Source: Toxoplasma gondii ME49
Lineage: Eukaryota > Apicomplexa > Conoidasida > Eucoccidiorida > Sarcocystidae
Assembly (NCBI RefSeq): GCF_000006565.2
Contig: NC_031470.1
Coordinates: 2,048,954 to 2,112,953, forward strand
DNA: 64,000 nucleotides
Direction: 5' to 3'
This document shows, piece by piece, positions 33,680 through 45,500 of this stretch (positions are counted from its first letter, which is position 1; each line of letters opens with the position of its first letter). A program made the translations under genes and the position numbers. The notes below the pieces were generated by a model. The model saw nothing but the letters and a program-made list of their open reading frames with translations. It had not been told where the DNA came from and did not search any database.

Positions 33680-36600
33680 ATGGATCTCTGCAGTGCGCGA
33701 AATCACAATGTTTTAAGTAAAATGCAGCCTGGATCCAAGGGGAGCGGAGGTATTCACCGGGACATCGTGCTGGCCGGCGGGTCGTCCTGCCGACAAGCTA
33801 GAAAAGTCTTCGTCTCCTGTGAAGTGCCCTCAACTGGCCAGCAGCGAAATGAGTCTGCGAGCGAAAGTGCCGAATTACCCCGATCCTCCCTTTCAAGAGA
33901 GGACTCCTCTTTGGTGACTGTTTGTACCGAAACAGCCACCTCGGTTTCGAGCGCCACGAAGGGAGTTTCTCTGGTGGCCTACGCCCCCTCTGAGACAAAA
34001 GCCGAGGGAGGCTCTTCTTTCCCAGACACCGCGCGGAGTGGACTCTCGCAGGTGGCGCGCGACTTCCCCCCGTCGCTGCCAGAGGGTCCTGACTTTTCCC
34101 TCTCTTCCCTGTTATTGGGTGGGTGTCCTGGGCACACATCGTCCGGATTGTCGAGGTCATTCCCCAGCTCTAATCGGCAGGAATCGGTGGCAGAGGCGAG
34201 TTGTGACTCGACAAACGAGGGCTTTACTTATTGTGAGCCGTCTCACGGCGCCTCTTCCGCCTCCTGTATAATGTTAGATGCCGTAGATGCGCCTCAGCAG
34301 TCCGTAGCGAAGTCCCGAGGACGCGGTTCAACGCACTGCGTACTCTGGTCTTGCGAGTGTAGACCCGCATGCCGTCTGTCGTTTTCAGAAGATCCTCCTC
34401 CCCATGCTGCCGCAGCTCACCAGAGGGGTCAGCCTGTCGGCTCAGACGGTTTTTCTGGAGAGGACAATGGCACCGCTTCAAACGGATCCTGCGGCGAGTG
34501 CTTCCGCGTGTGTCAAGGGTATCCTCTTTCTTGTGAAGAGAGGGCGCCTCCACACTTTCTTCCTTCAACGAGTATGTCGGGACTGCGACATCTTGCCCGC
34601 CTCGACGAGTTACGGAGGGAGGCAGACGCAGCAACTCTCTCCCAGATTGAGAGAATTGCCTCTCGACTGGCGCGCGTGGAACATGTCACCTGGCTTGAGG
34701 AGCGGAAACGAAGACAGGAGGGTCAGACCGTGAACAAGGTCGACTCGAAAGTCGAGAGTGGACAGAAGCATCGGAATCTGTTCGACTTCTCTCAGGTGGC
34801 TTCTACGCGAAGTGACGGTGTTCCATCGACTTTCCCCGACGCCATCTGTTCCGCCGGTGCAAGTTCTGAAGACACGGCTCCCTTACATCCGATGCGGGAG
34901 AGAGGAAAACACGTTCGAGAGGAGCTGCCTGAGAAAGGCTGCAGGAGACAGAAAATCTCCGAAGATTGGGATCCACAGTCTTTCTCAGGAAATGAGGTTT
35001 TAACTGGTTTTTCTGGCGGCATGCACTGCAATGACGGCCGCGAAGAGGAAGACATTAGGAGTCAAACTGCACCGGTGAGCAATCCGGAGCGGACACGCAA
35101 GGAGGAACGGAGGAGCCTCGAAACTTCCGGTGCAAGCGACGAGGACAGAGGGTCGAGGCTGCGTCCTTGCACTTCCCAGTGCAGCGAGGCGCACGCGTCT
35201 GCGGAGACTTGTGAGGGTCTTCGCAAATTTTCACAAGAGCTTGTGAATGCGGGAGTTGGGGAAAGCCTAGACGATTTTCACACGCGTAAATCGACACACA
35301 AGTGTGTAAGCGACGGCGTCGACGGCTTTGTTGGGAGTGGTCCGGAACCAGATGCCGAGGCAAGGCTAGCGGGTGCGGCGGACTTCTTGCTGCGGCGAGG
35401 CATCCCGGCCGCTGTTTTTGAGACAAGGACTGACGCCACCGTGCTACCGCTCTCTTCTCCATCAGTGGAAGGCGTCGCGCTTGCAGATGTAATGCCTCAG
35501 TTTCGCAGCGAGACTACACTGCCTCTCTGGGTCCTCTGGTGGTACTGTGGTCGCCACGCTGCAGCGACCGCTCGGAATGGGGAGCCAGTCGGGCAAGAGT
35601 CATTTTTAGTTTCAGTAGAGCTGTCCTCTTCGAGCGACGAGGAGAACTGTACATCCACGAAAGTACGAATGGAAAGCGGGACATTTTCTAAGGGACAAAC
35701 AGGTGCCGCGTTGTCTGGAAAGAGGTCGGAACCGCCGACACGTGGGCGGGAGGAAGGGAATCGCAGGCAGAAGAAAGGAGAGACTCGAGTGTCGTGCGAT
35801 ATGAAGGGTGGCCGTGTACGTCGTGAGATGTCACAGGAAGATGACTGCGCTCCGGTGGACTTTCTAGATGACTCCAGCAGCTTGTCAAACACATGCGCTG
35901 ACGCGAGAGGTGAAAACGAAGACAGGTGGGAAAACGGTACAGAAGACGAACAAGGCACACGACCACGATACACAAACACAAGCCGCGGACGCCAGCGGGG
36001 AAAAGAGCGAGGGTCGCAGTTGAGTTGTTGCGGATTCCGCACAGCAACAGAGACGAGAGATGGAGGGGAGCCTCGTTCGGGGCGACGGGGTGGTGGGTCG
36101 TCTCCACGCTCGCCCCGAATAGGAATGCTTGCGAAAAAGGATGCCTCCCCTTCCAATTTAGCTCCACCGCCCTGTGACACCGAAGCGGCTGCGGAGGCTG
36201 TGAGGAGTAATCTTGATAGCACAGAGTCAGACGAATGCACCTCGGAAACGCAAGCTGGTGCGACTGAGGCAGAATATAGTTCTACCTTTGGTCCCCGTTC
36301 GAATGGTTCCAGACTGGCCACTGTTTGCATGGAGGACTGTGGCTCAGCTCGTCGCTTCGATTCTGGAGTAACAAACGTAGCTGCACGTCACGCCTACGCC
36401 AAGGGAGAAGGCGGCGCTGAGTTTGCGACACTTGAACAGACATCAGGAGAGCAGAAGGAGTTGTCTTTTCTGCGTTGCTCACGTGAAAGTCACTTGAGCA
36501 CCTGGACCCCCAGAAGACGTGTGTCAGCAGCAAGCAACGCCGAAGGCACTGTTTCTAGATTTGCAATACAGTCCACTGTTGTAGCATCGAGAGACTTGCT

Positions 36601-37063
36601 CGCGACGGACGGTGGCTGTTTGGCAAACACAGACACTGTTGACACGGGACTCTCACCTCGCAAATGTGAAGAAGCCACCCATTTTTTGGATCACTTTTCA
36701 CCCCGAGGGCGCCCTGTGTTCATCGACCTGCGCACACCACGATGTTCGCCGCGAGCGCATGCGCGGCTCCTTCGAGGAAGCACTCCTGTGTCTCGTGTCG
36801 GCACACCTATTCAGCGACCGGTGGGCGCGGTCGACATGCTGCCTCCTGGAGAGGAAGAGCCGAAACGGCGTGGCACAAGCTCAAGCTGCAGATTCGTTTC
36901 GGCAGCGTCCCCTTCTTCGGAGCCTTCGCATGTCCCAGCGAGGGACCGGAAAAGGACCCATGAGGGCTCCACTCCATGCTACCCGCCTCTGGATTTGGTC
37001 ACAGTGTCTCGTACAACACCGGGGTCGACGCCTCGAAAGCGCCAGCCTTCCAGGGGTGGCTGA
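33680..37063 (+). CDS. Hypothetical Ser-rich disordered protein
   Basis: No family recognised. One uninterrupted frame of 1127 residues from the first in-frame ATG (33680); the frame is open 13 codons further upstream without an ATG. A second in-frame Met lies at 33722. Composition is Ser/Glu/Arg/Gly-rich and mostly disordered. The only ordered-looking parts are a charged helix at about 299-347 (LARLDELRREADAATLSQIE), which could form a short coiled coil, and a small Trp-rich hydrophobic patch near 613-628 (LPLWVLWWYCGRH). The C-terminus has Pro-directed TPRCSPR, STPVSRVGTP and TPGSTPRKR sites that look like kinase targets. No signal peptide. The length of open frame in GC-rich sequence supports it being real; function is unknown. 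Confidence 0.72.
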   Translation: MDLCSARNHNVLSKMQPGSKGSGGIHRDIVLAGGSSCRQARKVFVSCEVPSTGQQRNESASESAELPRSSLSREDSSLVTVCTETATSVSSATKGVSLVAYAPSETKAEGGSSFPDTARSGLSQVARDFPPSLPEGPDFSLSSLLLGGCPGHTSSGLSRSFPSSNRQESVAEASCDSTNEGFTYCEPSHGASSASCIMLDAVDAPQQSVAKSRGRGSTHCVLWSCECRPACRLSFSEDPPPHAAAAHQRGQPVGSDGFSGEDNGTASNGSCGECFRVCQGYPLSCEERAPPHFLPSTSMSGLRHLARLDELRREADAATLSQIERIASRLARVEHVTWLEERKRRQEGQTVNKVDSKVESGQKHRNLFDFSQVASTRSDGVPSTFPDAICSAGASSEDTAPLHPMRERGKHVREELPEKGCRRQKISEDWDPQSFSGNEVLTGFSGGMHCNDGREEEDIRSQTAPVSNPERTRKEERRSLETSGASDEDRGSRLRPCTSQCSEAHASAETCEGLRKFSQELVNAGVGESLDDFHTRKSTHKCVSDGVDGFVGSGPEPDAEARLAGAADFLLRRGIPAAVFETRTDATVLPLSSPSVEGVALADVMPQFRSETTLPLWVLWWYCGRHAAATARNGEPVGQESFLVSVELSSSSDEENCTSTKVRMESGTFSKGQTGAALSGKRSEPPTRGREEGNRRQKKGETRVSCDMKGGRVRREMSQEDDCAPVDFLDDSSSLSNTCADARGENEDRWENGTEDEQGTRPRYTNTSRGRQRGKERGSQLSCCGFRTATETRDGGEPRSGRRGGGSSPRSPRIGMLAKKDASPSNLAPPPCDTEAAAEAVRSNLDSTESDECTSETQAGATEAEYSSTFGPRSNGSRLATVCMEDCGSARRFDSGVTNVAARHAYAKGEGGAEFATLEQTSGEQKELSFLRCSRESHLSTWTPRRRVSAASNAEGTVSRFAIQSTVVASRDLLATDGGCLANTDTVDTGLSPRKCEEATHFLDHFSPRGRPVFIDLRTPRCSPRAHARLLRGSTPVSRVGTPIQRPVGAVDMLPPGEEEPKRRGTSSSCRFVSAASPSSEPSHVPARDRKRTHEGSTPCYPPLDLVTVSRTTPGSTPRKRQPSRGG

Positions 37064-40017
37064 CGCGCCAATCCACCGCTAGCGCATTCATAAGGAAAGT
37101 GGAAGACAACCTGCGGTTGGGTGTGTGAGAACCAGCTCTCGGAAACGACGCAAGAGAGATGACAGAGTCTACCACCACTTTGAATAACGACGAGAGAGCA
37201 GAAAGTGAAGCGTGGCATGGTGACAGTGAAAAAGCGAAAAATGCAGCGCACCCGTTTGCCAGTGAATTCTTTTGAGAAGAGTGAGTAGAGGCAAACTGGG
37301 TGCTATGAACGAAACGTGAGGTGATTTACCCAGCGCGGGCCAGACGCCATGTTTCCTGGAACCATGTGTGTGACGATGCTGCTCTCGATTGCTGGTTGGC
37401 CCACGCAAACACACTGGAATACCGCAGTTGTCGCAGTGGGGACGAACAGACCGTGATGCCCAGCGTAGCTAAAGAGGTAAAAGCAGGCGGCCCTGCTGGT
37501 AGAGGAAGCTGCAACAGATGTTCTTTTCCAGCCCGAGGTGACGCCTTCCGTCTGTAAACACGTCTTAATCCACATCGAGGTCGGTCGAGTACACAGCAAC
37601 CACTGTAAATGGTAGAATGGGAGAGCACTGTCTTCGAACGTTAACCTAGCTTATACAGAAGATCATTCAGTGGACAGTAATTCCACATTGTATTTGGCAC
37701 AATAACGAAGACGCAGTGAGTTCCACAACCGTGTGGTGTGGAGAAGGACGACAGTGGGAAGAAAGGATTCCCTGCTGCGACGTTGTTCGTCGAAGAAAGG
37801 GATAAAAGTAGGTTGTATTCTTTCCGGACCTGGCTGAACAGGGCGAGATTACAGCAGCCGGAGGAAACCTTGGCGTGGACGTTAGTGAGTGAGACCGGTC
37901 TCGCAGGCCGTGTGTTTTATCGTATCGAATGGTGATTTTTTGTGAGTTTGGAAAAGGAAACAACCACATGGTCGCATAATACCGGAGCTAAGGAGGTGAG
38001 CAGGATCATTGGTCAACCGGCATAGAAAATGAACGCTGCTTTCAGATGCGATTCAGTGACAGCGTGGTGCACAGCTGGATCGTGTCTGTAGGTCCTTCTG
38101 GAGGAGGCAGTGCAAATGGGACTGAACGACTCTCGAGCTCGGATGCCTCTGCCTGCTGTCGTGTGTGATTCAGATAGTAACCTTGAGTTTGGAGAATCTG
38201 GAGAGTGCTGGCGCAGGCGGCAGCAATTTCGTCATGTGGTCTTCGCAAAGAAAGGTGCCGCAAGAGCCCAGCAAGGTTACCAAGGCCAACAGGCAAAACT
38301 CAACAGGAAGGCAGAACGAGAAGACCTCATTTGCAGACGTAGTTCATAAAGATGAATCAAGATGGAGGAAGTAAAATAACTTCTTGCGGGCTGGACTGAC
38401 GCATGACGACGCAGCTGTCGGTTCGTTCCGGTCACACAGTGCGATCGAATACACATGAATTTACGGAAGTTCACAGGAAAGCAGGAGCAACAGACTTTCA
38501 TAGAGCGACACTATTCGAGCACGCGCACTCCATTCAACACTCAGACACTGGGGTGCCGGCATGTGGTGTATCGTTTGAGTTTAGTAGGCTTGCGCGGGTG
38601 CGAAATCCGTTTGCGTAGGCAAGTTAGATATAATGACCCCCCACCCCCCCCCCCAAAAATAAAAAGCACGGGTAGGCTGCAGATGAAAAGCAAAGGCATG
38701 TCAAAATGCGTGACTGTATAGCGATCACGAACTAGTAGCGGTTGCTTTAAGATCAAAACCGCAGATGACAGGTCGTATCGGAGACGATGTAACACAGCTG
38801 TCGAGGACCAGAGACTTGGGATTCAAGCACATGCAACTCTTTTGGGAGTGGCGTGGCCCGTGAGACTGCCATTGTGTTTCTACGTGTGATGGGGTGGCGC
38901 ACTCTTGTTCACGCTCTCCTGTAGTGCGACTGAAGCATTGGAACGTGTAAAAATGATCCACACCCAGCACACACCACGTCATAGGTCAGATGGCTGGTAG
39001 TCCTCAATATGCACCTTGTGGCGAATACCAGTCTCACCACGTGCGATAATCACCAGCAGGGACGAACGATTCACAGCAACTCAGAGAGGCCGAAATATTT
39101 TCAAAAATAAGAGCTGTCAATGCCCACAAGACATATTGGCACCCAGAAAGTGCACGAAGATGGCGTTATACCTTCATTGGAATCTGCTTTCACATGAGCG
39201 ATGCATGGTGGATTTGCGTTGTCAGTTTTTTTCTGGTACCCGACAAGGCAGTGCTAGATCGTGTGCTGGCAAAAACAGGACCTCTCGATTAGTAGTCAAG
39301 TCTACATGTTGCGTGCGTTTGCCTGTCATGGATACGTGATTGTGTGCTGACTCGTAGCTCTTGCATCTGCCAAGTGGGCAGATAAACTTGAGACGGCAGG
39401 TGAGGCTCACTGCAAAAGAACGGGGTCTAACTTAAGACAGGCAGATGCTAGAATTCCGCACCGTTGCATGCGAACAAGAGCGGATGCGTACGATTTTGGC
39501 GACCGTTGAACATGTTGGGTTTCTGTACTATTCCATGCCCACGATACGGACCAAAAACAAACCCCCCTCTGAGCGAGACGCAGGGACTATCAGGTGCGTC
39601 GTAAGGAGTGCGGGTGCCAAAGATAGTCTGCGATTAGTAGTTACGCAGGCAGCATTGGAATTGCACTCGACACATGCACTGGTGATCCCAAGAGTATCAC
39701 CTGACCCAGGTGTTAGATTAAACAGATGCGTTCGAGTGCTATTTGATGAACCTACCAAGCGAACATTGCGAGTTTTCTCCTACACTCACACGGAGAGGAG
39801 AGGCTGACAACGGATACGGTTTTATCCCTGCGAAAGGGAAAAGGAATCACAGGCAACGGGAAAAACACAAAGAGAGATCATCCAGCGCCGGCAGAGCGAG
39901 ACGATAACCAAAAGAGGGCGGTCAGTGTACCTACACCTGATGATAGCAGTCACGTTTTCTTTCCACGCATGTGGTGTACTTGTTTTTTCTTCTTGAACGT
40001 AAAATACACGGTACCGC
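37064..40017. other. Intergenic region
   Basis: Three kilobases without a convincing gene. It contains small frames on both strands (for example 38042-38296 minus) with no domain and no splice context that I can support, and the C-run at 38637-38654. It probably holds the 3' UTR of the upstream gene and the promoter of the small gene at 40018. Confidence 0.5.
38637..38654 (+). repeat. C-homopolymer run (C6-A-C11)
   Basis: A cytosine run interrupted by one A and followed by an A-rich stretch. Guanine runs of similar length occur at about 8870 and 46340. Such runs are prone to length change and assembly error. Confidence 0.85.
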
Positions 40018-41250
40018 ATGCATCGAATGCAGAAAGAAATGGAGTCAGCAACGACAGAAGGATTGCCCGATCCTGCTTCTGACGCGGACAGAGGATCCTG
40101 TGGCGGAACCCCGAGGAAGACTTCGTTAGCAACCTCTAAGCCCAGTGACCAGCTTCATGACAGAAGTGACGCATTGGAGGATGTACAGGAAGTTGAAAAT
40201 CAAATTGCCTGTAACCATTTCACTGCCAGCGTTCAACAAAGCGTGCACCTTGACTTTGTATTAGAATCTGCTGAAAAAGACAAAATCATCCGGGGCACTA
40301 ACGCACAAGCGTTTGGAGTGGAGCCGAGGTACGATTGTGGGCCTTTTGCACATTTGCCTCTGACAGTCACTTTCAGAGCTGTAATACAGACAGGAAGTGT
40401 TCTCCGAATATGATCAAGAGCTGAGCTGCCCGTGTATCGTGGCAGATGACCCACTTGTGCCTCTCCCTTCTTGTGGCTCTGAAGTGCCACCTCTCTACAT
40501 TAACTCCAACGAGCCTGTTAGCTTACCGGTCCCCGAGACCGCTCAAGGCTGCACCCGTACCATCCTAGAGGAAAAAGGCAGTACGAAGCAAAACTGGGGA
40601 GCTTTTAACTGCCTGCTAGTCTCTGATAGAGCAAGTACGGTTGCTTCTCCATTTCTTCTCTTTCTTCCAGGGGACATGCGAACATTGCCAGGCAAGAGGA
40701 AAAGACAAGAAGACGTAGTCAGCACGGCAGCGTCAAATGATGCGGATGAGGAAAGCCTTCTCACTTCTTGGATTAACACGGAAACCAGAAATGCTGAGGA
40801 AGTAGACAGCATTATTGCGCCGATCGTGGCACGCCTTGGGGATATCGAAGATCGACTTCGACAGTCAGAATACGAGAGAAAGATAGGCGAAATCAAGGAT
40901 GCAGAAAAACGGTAACCAGTAGAACGACAAGCTGCGCATAGCAAAGCGCGAAAACTGCTCTTCAGCATTGCAAACGAATTTGAAGACTCTTTTAGAGCGG
41001 TCCGAAGCAACATGGAACTCATGCAAGAATACACACTCGTCCTCGACAAGGTGAGGAGCGTTTTTCCCGATGAGCCTGGTATCCCCTGATGCTGAATAAG
41101 CGGCTGCAGCAACTGTCGAATGCATACGAAATCCAGCGTCAGTCAGCGGAAGCCGACGCAGACGCGCTCCTTGGCTGGCAGGTGCATCAGCAACTTGCGA
41201 AACTCAAGGATGAACTTCAAGAATTCCTGGCTCACATAGACTGGGAATAG
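40018..41250 (+). CDS. Tentative small four-exon coiled-coil protein gene (or decaying gene copy)
   Basis: No family recognised. One joining that stays in frame is 40018-40396, 40671-40911, 40996-41050, 41110-41250, giving 816 nt (271 aa). The exon at 40671 follows an excellent acceptor (TCTCTTTCTTCCAG). Next come a basic KRKRQ patch and then helical, charged sequence (RLGDIEDRLRQSEYERKIGE; RSNMELMQEYTLVLDK; NAYEIQRQSAEADADALLGW; LAKLKDELQEFLAHIDWE). The last piece is too short to stand out as an open frame. The final two introns would be only 84 and 59 bp, and the 84 bp one is itself helical-coding apart from a single TAA. So a pseudogene broken by one stop and one frameshift is a real alternative. 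Upstream exons cannot be excluded. Confidence 0.45.
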
Positions 41251-42589
41251 TGAAGACGAAATTTTGACTTGACCGGTCGAAGCGTCATTGAGTATCTTAA
41301 TGCTGGCTTCGTATGCTTTGAAACCGATAAATCTACTTACTCCGAACCATTTTGCATCGACGCACGGTATACTTTTTCGTTGAGTTCCGCGATCCGCGTC
41401 ATGCACTGTAATGCTGTTAAACGCGTCACAGTGGGGGAAGAGAGTGCAAAGAATACTCAAGCATCTCGCTTGTTGAATGGATACTGCAGCTGAGACGGGG
41501 TTCCTCAGTAGTCATCCGGGTGCTCCTGGTGATCACAGATCCCGATGCTCGCGTCGTACTGAGGAACCCTACTTCGTGCATTCCGTAGAGCCAACAGAAG
41601 TGAACACACTATCAATAAGTGCCGCACTTCATTGAGTTCGAAAATACGCAGCAGTTCCGCTTAAGGGGGAAATGCTGAAAGCGTAGACATGACGCGCTGT
41701 TCGCCAGCGGCTGCCTGACTACTAGCCCATTGTCTTCTCTTACGAGCGAGAGGCCCACGCTTGCTTGAATTGAACTGATGCGTAGAGTTTATGACCAGCT
41801 GATTCATTATGCACTATAAGTTGCGTAGTGTAGATGCGACAACCGACAGGAATAACGAAATCAATTGCAGCCCGAAACAAGACGTATTAGAACCGTTTGT
41901 GATAGTAAATGCAAAACACCGGAGCCACGCTAATGCTATTTGCATCTGAGAAAGCTGCGTACTGCAGTGTTGCCAGCTTGCAACTGGGCTGCCCTTTTGA
42001 CTGCAGGTGGCCAGATGCAGGTACCGTGTGACACCCTGTGGGCTCCTGCCACGCGAGCGAGTTACCATTTCAGAAATGATGAAGTTTGCGATCATCCTGT
42101 AGAATATAAGCCACCTCGATATCATAGAGCTACAGCTGCAGCCTTCTCATTGCACACATGAATAGGATACAGAACAAGCCAACTGCCATCGCGCTGCCAC
42201 CCACAAAAAAACGCATGGAAGCGAAAGCCACGAATGCATCAGTTTTGTGTAGAAATACTCTCGCACGTTCCTAATCGCATCAGACACAGGGCACCCTCCC
42301 CCTCGTACCCACCAGTAATTTTGGACAATGTGACTGTCAGACTGGTACACCCGTCCCGCGTACCCTCACAAGAAGAGAGAATGCAGGAACGATGCTGCAT
42401 GCCATCAGACTCTCAACGACGCTTGGAGGCTGACACGAAACTAGCCGCTCGGAGTTTTCTCCAAAGCACCGACGAGACGACGCACCCCTCAGTGGTGGCT
42501 GACTGCAAACAACGCTGCCAAAACATATGCTCGTTCCGACGCGTCTCCTGCCTAGTTTCACATTTGCTGCTCCTGAGTCGCTTATCCGG
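41251..42589. other. Convergent intergenic region
   Basis: Lies between the tentative gene ending at 41250 and the stop of the minus-strand gene at 42590. It holds the long inverted repeat at 41498-41569 and small frames without support. Confidence 0.55.
41498..41569. repeat. 72-bp inverted repeat able to form a long stem-loop
   Basis: Perfect 13-bp arms GGGTTCCTCAGTA (41498-41510) and TACTGAGGAACCC (41557-41569). Inside them, CATCCGGG and CCCGATG pair again, giving a two-part imperfect stem with a roughly 20-nt loop. It sits about 250 bp downstream of the preceding stop. It could be a small-RNA precursor, an RNA structure in a 3' UTR, or the remnant of a small terminal-inverted-repeat element; no target-site duplication is obvious. 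Confidence 0.6.
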
Positions 42590-45500
42590 TCAACCAGAAG
42601 AAGCCTCGCCAGGGCCGAACCCAGGTCTGGGTCCCGTTGCTTGTAGCCCCAGAGAGGTCATTATCGGCACACTGTCACTGGCACCTCCTGCCACCAGCGT
42701 TTGCTGCGCCCGGGCAAGATTTGCGATGGATCCCAGAACGGGAGGCCGCTTTGAATCTGCGGTGGGCGCAGGCTTTACCTGAGATTGCGGACTTCCTCCT
42801 GGCCCAGCAAGTGTCGAGTTTGCTTGCGTTCCGGCTGCCCTGCGTAGCACGTCCGAAATTTGGTTCAACAGCGAAGACGCCCCTGACAACTTTTCTCCCG
42901 CCTCTTCTGCCTGTTGTCGCTGCTGAAGGAGCTGCGGCAACGTCTGCTGCAGTTGTTGCTGCACATGCAGTTGCTGCAGGTGTTGAAGCTGAAGCTGTTG
43001 GGACTGATCTGTCTGGGGGTTGACTTGCTTCGCCATTGGCTGGGGCGGCTCCTGCGACTGGACCTGGTCCTGCAGTTGCTGCTGCTGCAGCTGCTGCAAG
43101 AGTTGCTGTTGCCGGATGTGCAGTTGCTGCTGGAGTTGCTGCTGTTGCTGAAGCTGTAGCTGCAAGGGATTCTGCTGCGGGACCAGTTTCTGTTGCTGCA
43201 GAAGCTGCTGTTGCCGGTGTTGAAGCACCAACTGCTGAAGCTGTGGCTGTTGCTGGAGGAGCTGCTGCTGCAGTTGGGGCTGTTGCAGCTGCTGAAGAAG
43301 CTGAAGCTGCTGCTGCTTCTGCAGCAGTTGCTGTCTCTGCTGTTCCGCCCGAACGGCGTCTGCGACGGCCTGAAGCATAGCACTCAGGATCTGCGGTTGA
43401 TTTCCTGTCCCCGACCCACTGGCGTTCGAGGCCGCGACTGCGGCCAAGGCGGCGGACAGCTGTCCAGCCGCGCCTAAAGCGTTGCGCCCCACCCCGGCGC
43501 CGCGCACAGCGCCTCCACTTGATCCCGGGTGTTGCTGCTGACGATTTTGCTGGGACACAGCCGCCACCAGATTCGCTGCAGCACTCGCTGCAGGCCCCGC
43601 AGTCGCCGCATTGCTCGGCATAGGCGCCGCCGAGGGCCGAGTCGTCGCTCTGCTGTGCTGAGAAGACGAGGCCTCCGCCCCGGCCTGCGGGGCTGCTTCC
43701 GGGGCGGCTCCTGCGAGTTTTTGAAGCTCCAGGAGCAGCGGCGACTTCGTCTCTCCCAGCCCGAGAGAGCTGGCCGCTACCCCACTCCCGGAGACTCGCG
43801 CACCACCTCTGTTGCCGCCTGCAGCCACGAGCGAGTTCAACCCTGTGGCTAAGAGGAAATGGTTAGGGTGCAGGCCACTGGCTGCGGCCGCCGCGATGAG
43901 GGGCCGCATGGCGGCGGCTGCGGCAGCAGCTGCAGAGTTGGTGACTTGGCTCGCAGTTCCTGTCCCGCCCCCCTGAGAGCTCGCGAGCGACAACAAGGCA
44001 GAATCTGTCCCTGTACCACTTCCAGGCTGCGTCGCTGGACTCGTAGTCGCAGCCGCGGGACGGTTGCCGGCGACCCCTGACAGGTGCCGCTGCGGCTGCG
44101 CGCCAGGCGACGCCGCGGCTGGGCTTCCAGACGAGGCGCTGCCCGATCCCGCGCCCGTGGCTGCCGTGCCGCCCTGCTGAAGCGCAGCGGCGTTCGCGTT
44201 GAAGGCGGCGAGGTGCGAGGCCGTGAGTCCCGCGGGCAGGAGAATCTGCTGCGAACTCTGCACCCCGCCGTTGCCCGGCACCCCCACGGAGTTCCAACTC
44301 GAGGGCGCCCCCGCGGCTTGCATCAAGGGAGACAGCGCCGCCCCAGCTATGCCTGGCGCGAACGAGGCTGCCGCGCCGTCGGGCGACGCTGCGCCTCCCG
44401 GGACCGGAGCGCCCTTCCCGGCAGGGCCTCCCGACCCCGGCGCCATGAGACTGCTGCGCTTCGCGCCTGCACCCCCGCGGCCGGGGCCTCGCATCGAACA
44501 TCGGCCGCGCCCGCTCTTCACTACCGGCTTCTGTTGGCCGTATCCTACCAAGACCGAAGCTGCCTTCGCTCCCGCGGCGCCAACTCCGACGCCCAAACCC
44601 CGAAGCATCGCCAGGTTGCTCGTGGGGCCGCCCGCAGCTGCCGCGGTCGCCGCAGCCGCCCGCGCGCCGCCACGGTGCCGCAGGCCCTTGCGGCCCAGAC
44701 CACCACCTCGGCCACCTCCAGAGGCGAAGCCTGTCCCCAGCGAGTCAGGCTCTGCATGCGCGCCAGGACCTTTCTGCGCAGCGCCCCAGCTGGCAGGGCC
44801 TGAGGCTTCCCGCGGCGCGCTGCGTAGGAGAACGCGCTGAGGCCCAGCCGCGCGTGCAGGCGTGGTAGCCTCGTGCCGGGACGCGAGGGGCAAAACAGGG
44901 TGGACGCTGAAGTCCGCCTCCGAGTTCCCAGAAGGCGCAGACCCACAGAGCCGATCCTCAGGATCTGAAGTCCGCCCGCGGAGGCCATCGGGGACGACTT
45001 TGCCGAGCCTCTCGCCGACCGCGTCGGGGGGCGAACCCGCTAGGAACTCCCTTTCTGAGTCCCGGAACTCCTCGGCGGCGCCCAGGGTGCCGGCTGTCTG
45101 CAGACCGTCGGGCGCGGCCTGGATCCGCCGGCCGCCCCAGAGCGCTGCAGCGGCAACGCCCGCAGGGAGGCCACCGGCGACGAAGGCGGAGAGCGCCGTC
45201 AGTTCTTTCATCAAGATCGAGGGCGGCGCGCCACTGGTCACGTTTTGGATTTCTTCCTCCTGGGCGCGGCGCCGCCTTTCCCGACACCGCTGTCGCATCA
45301 AGCGTTCGTGGAGGAGTTTGCGTTCGCGATCCGCTCTCTGGGCGGCTCTGCGTTTCTCCATACTTGCGTGAAGGGCCTCGAGTTCGTCTTGCTGCTTCTC
45401 GACGTGTATGTGGTGCTCGGCTTCCTCGGCCTCCCGCGCCCCCTCGCGCTCATCCAGCGCAGAAACTTCCAACAGGTTTTCGTAGCGCCTCTCGACCTCC

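Noticed and set aside
35497..36330. 277-codon minus-strand frame inside the Ser-rich gene
   Set aside because: Antisense to a much longer continuous frame and with no recognisable feature.
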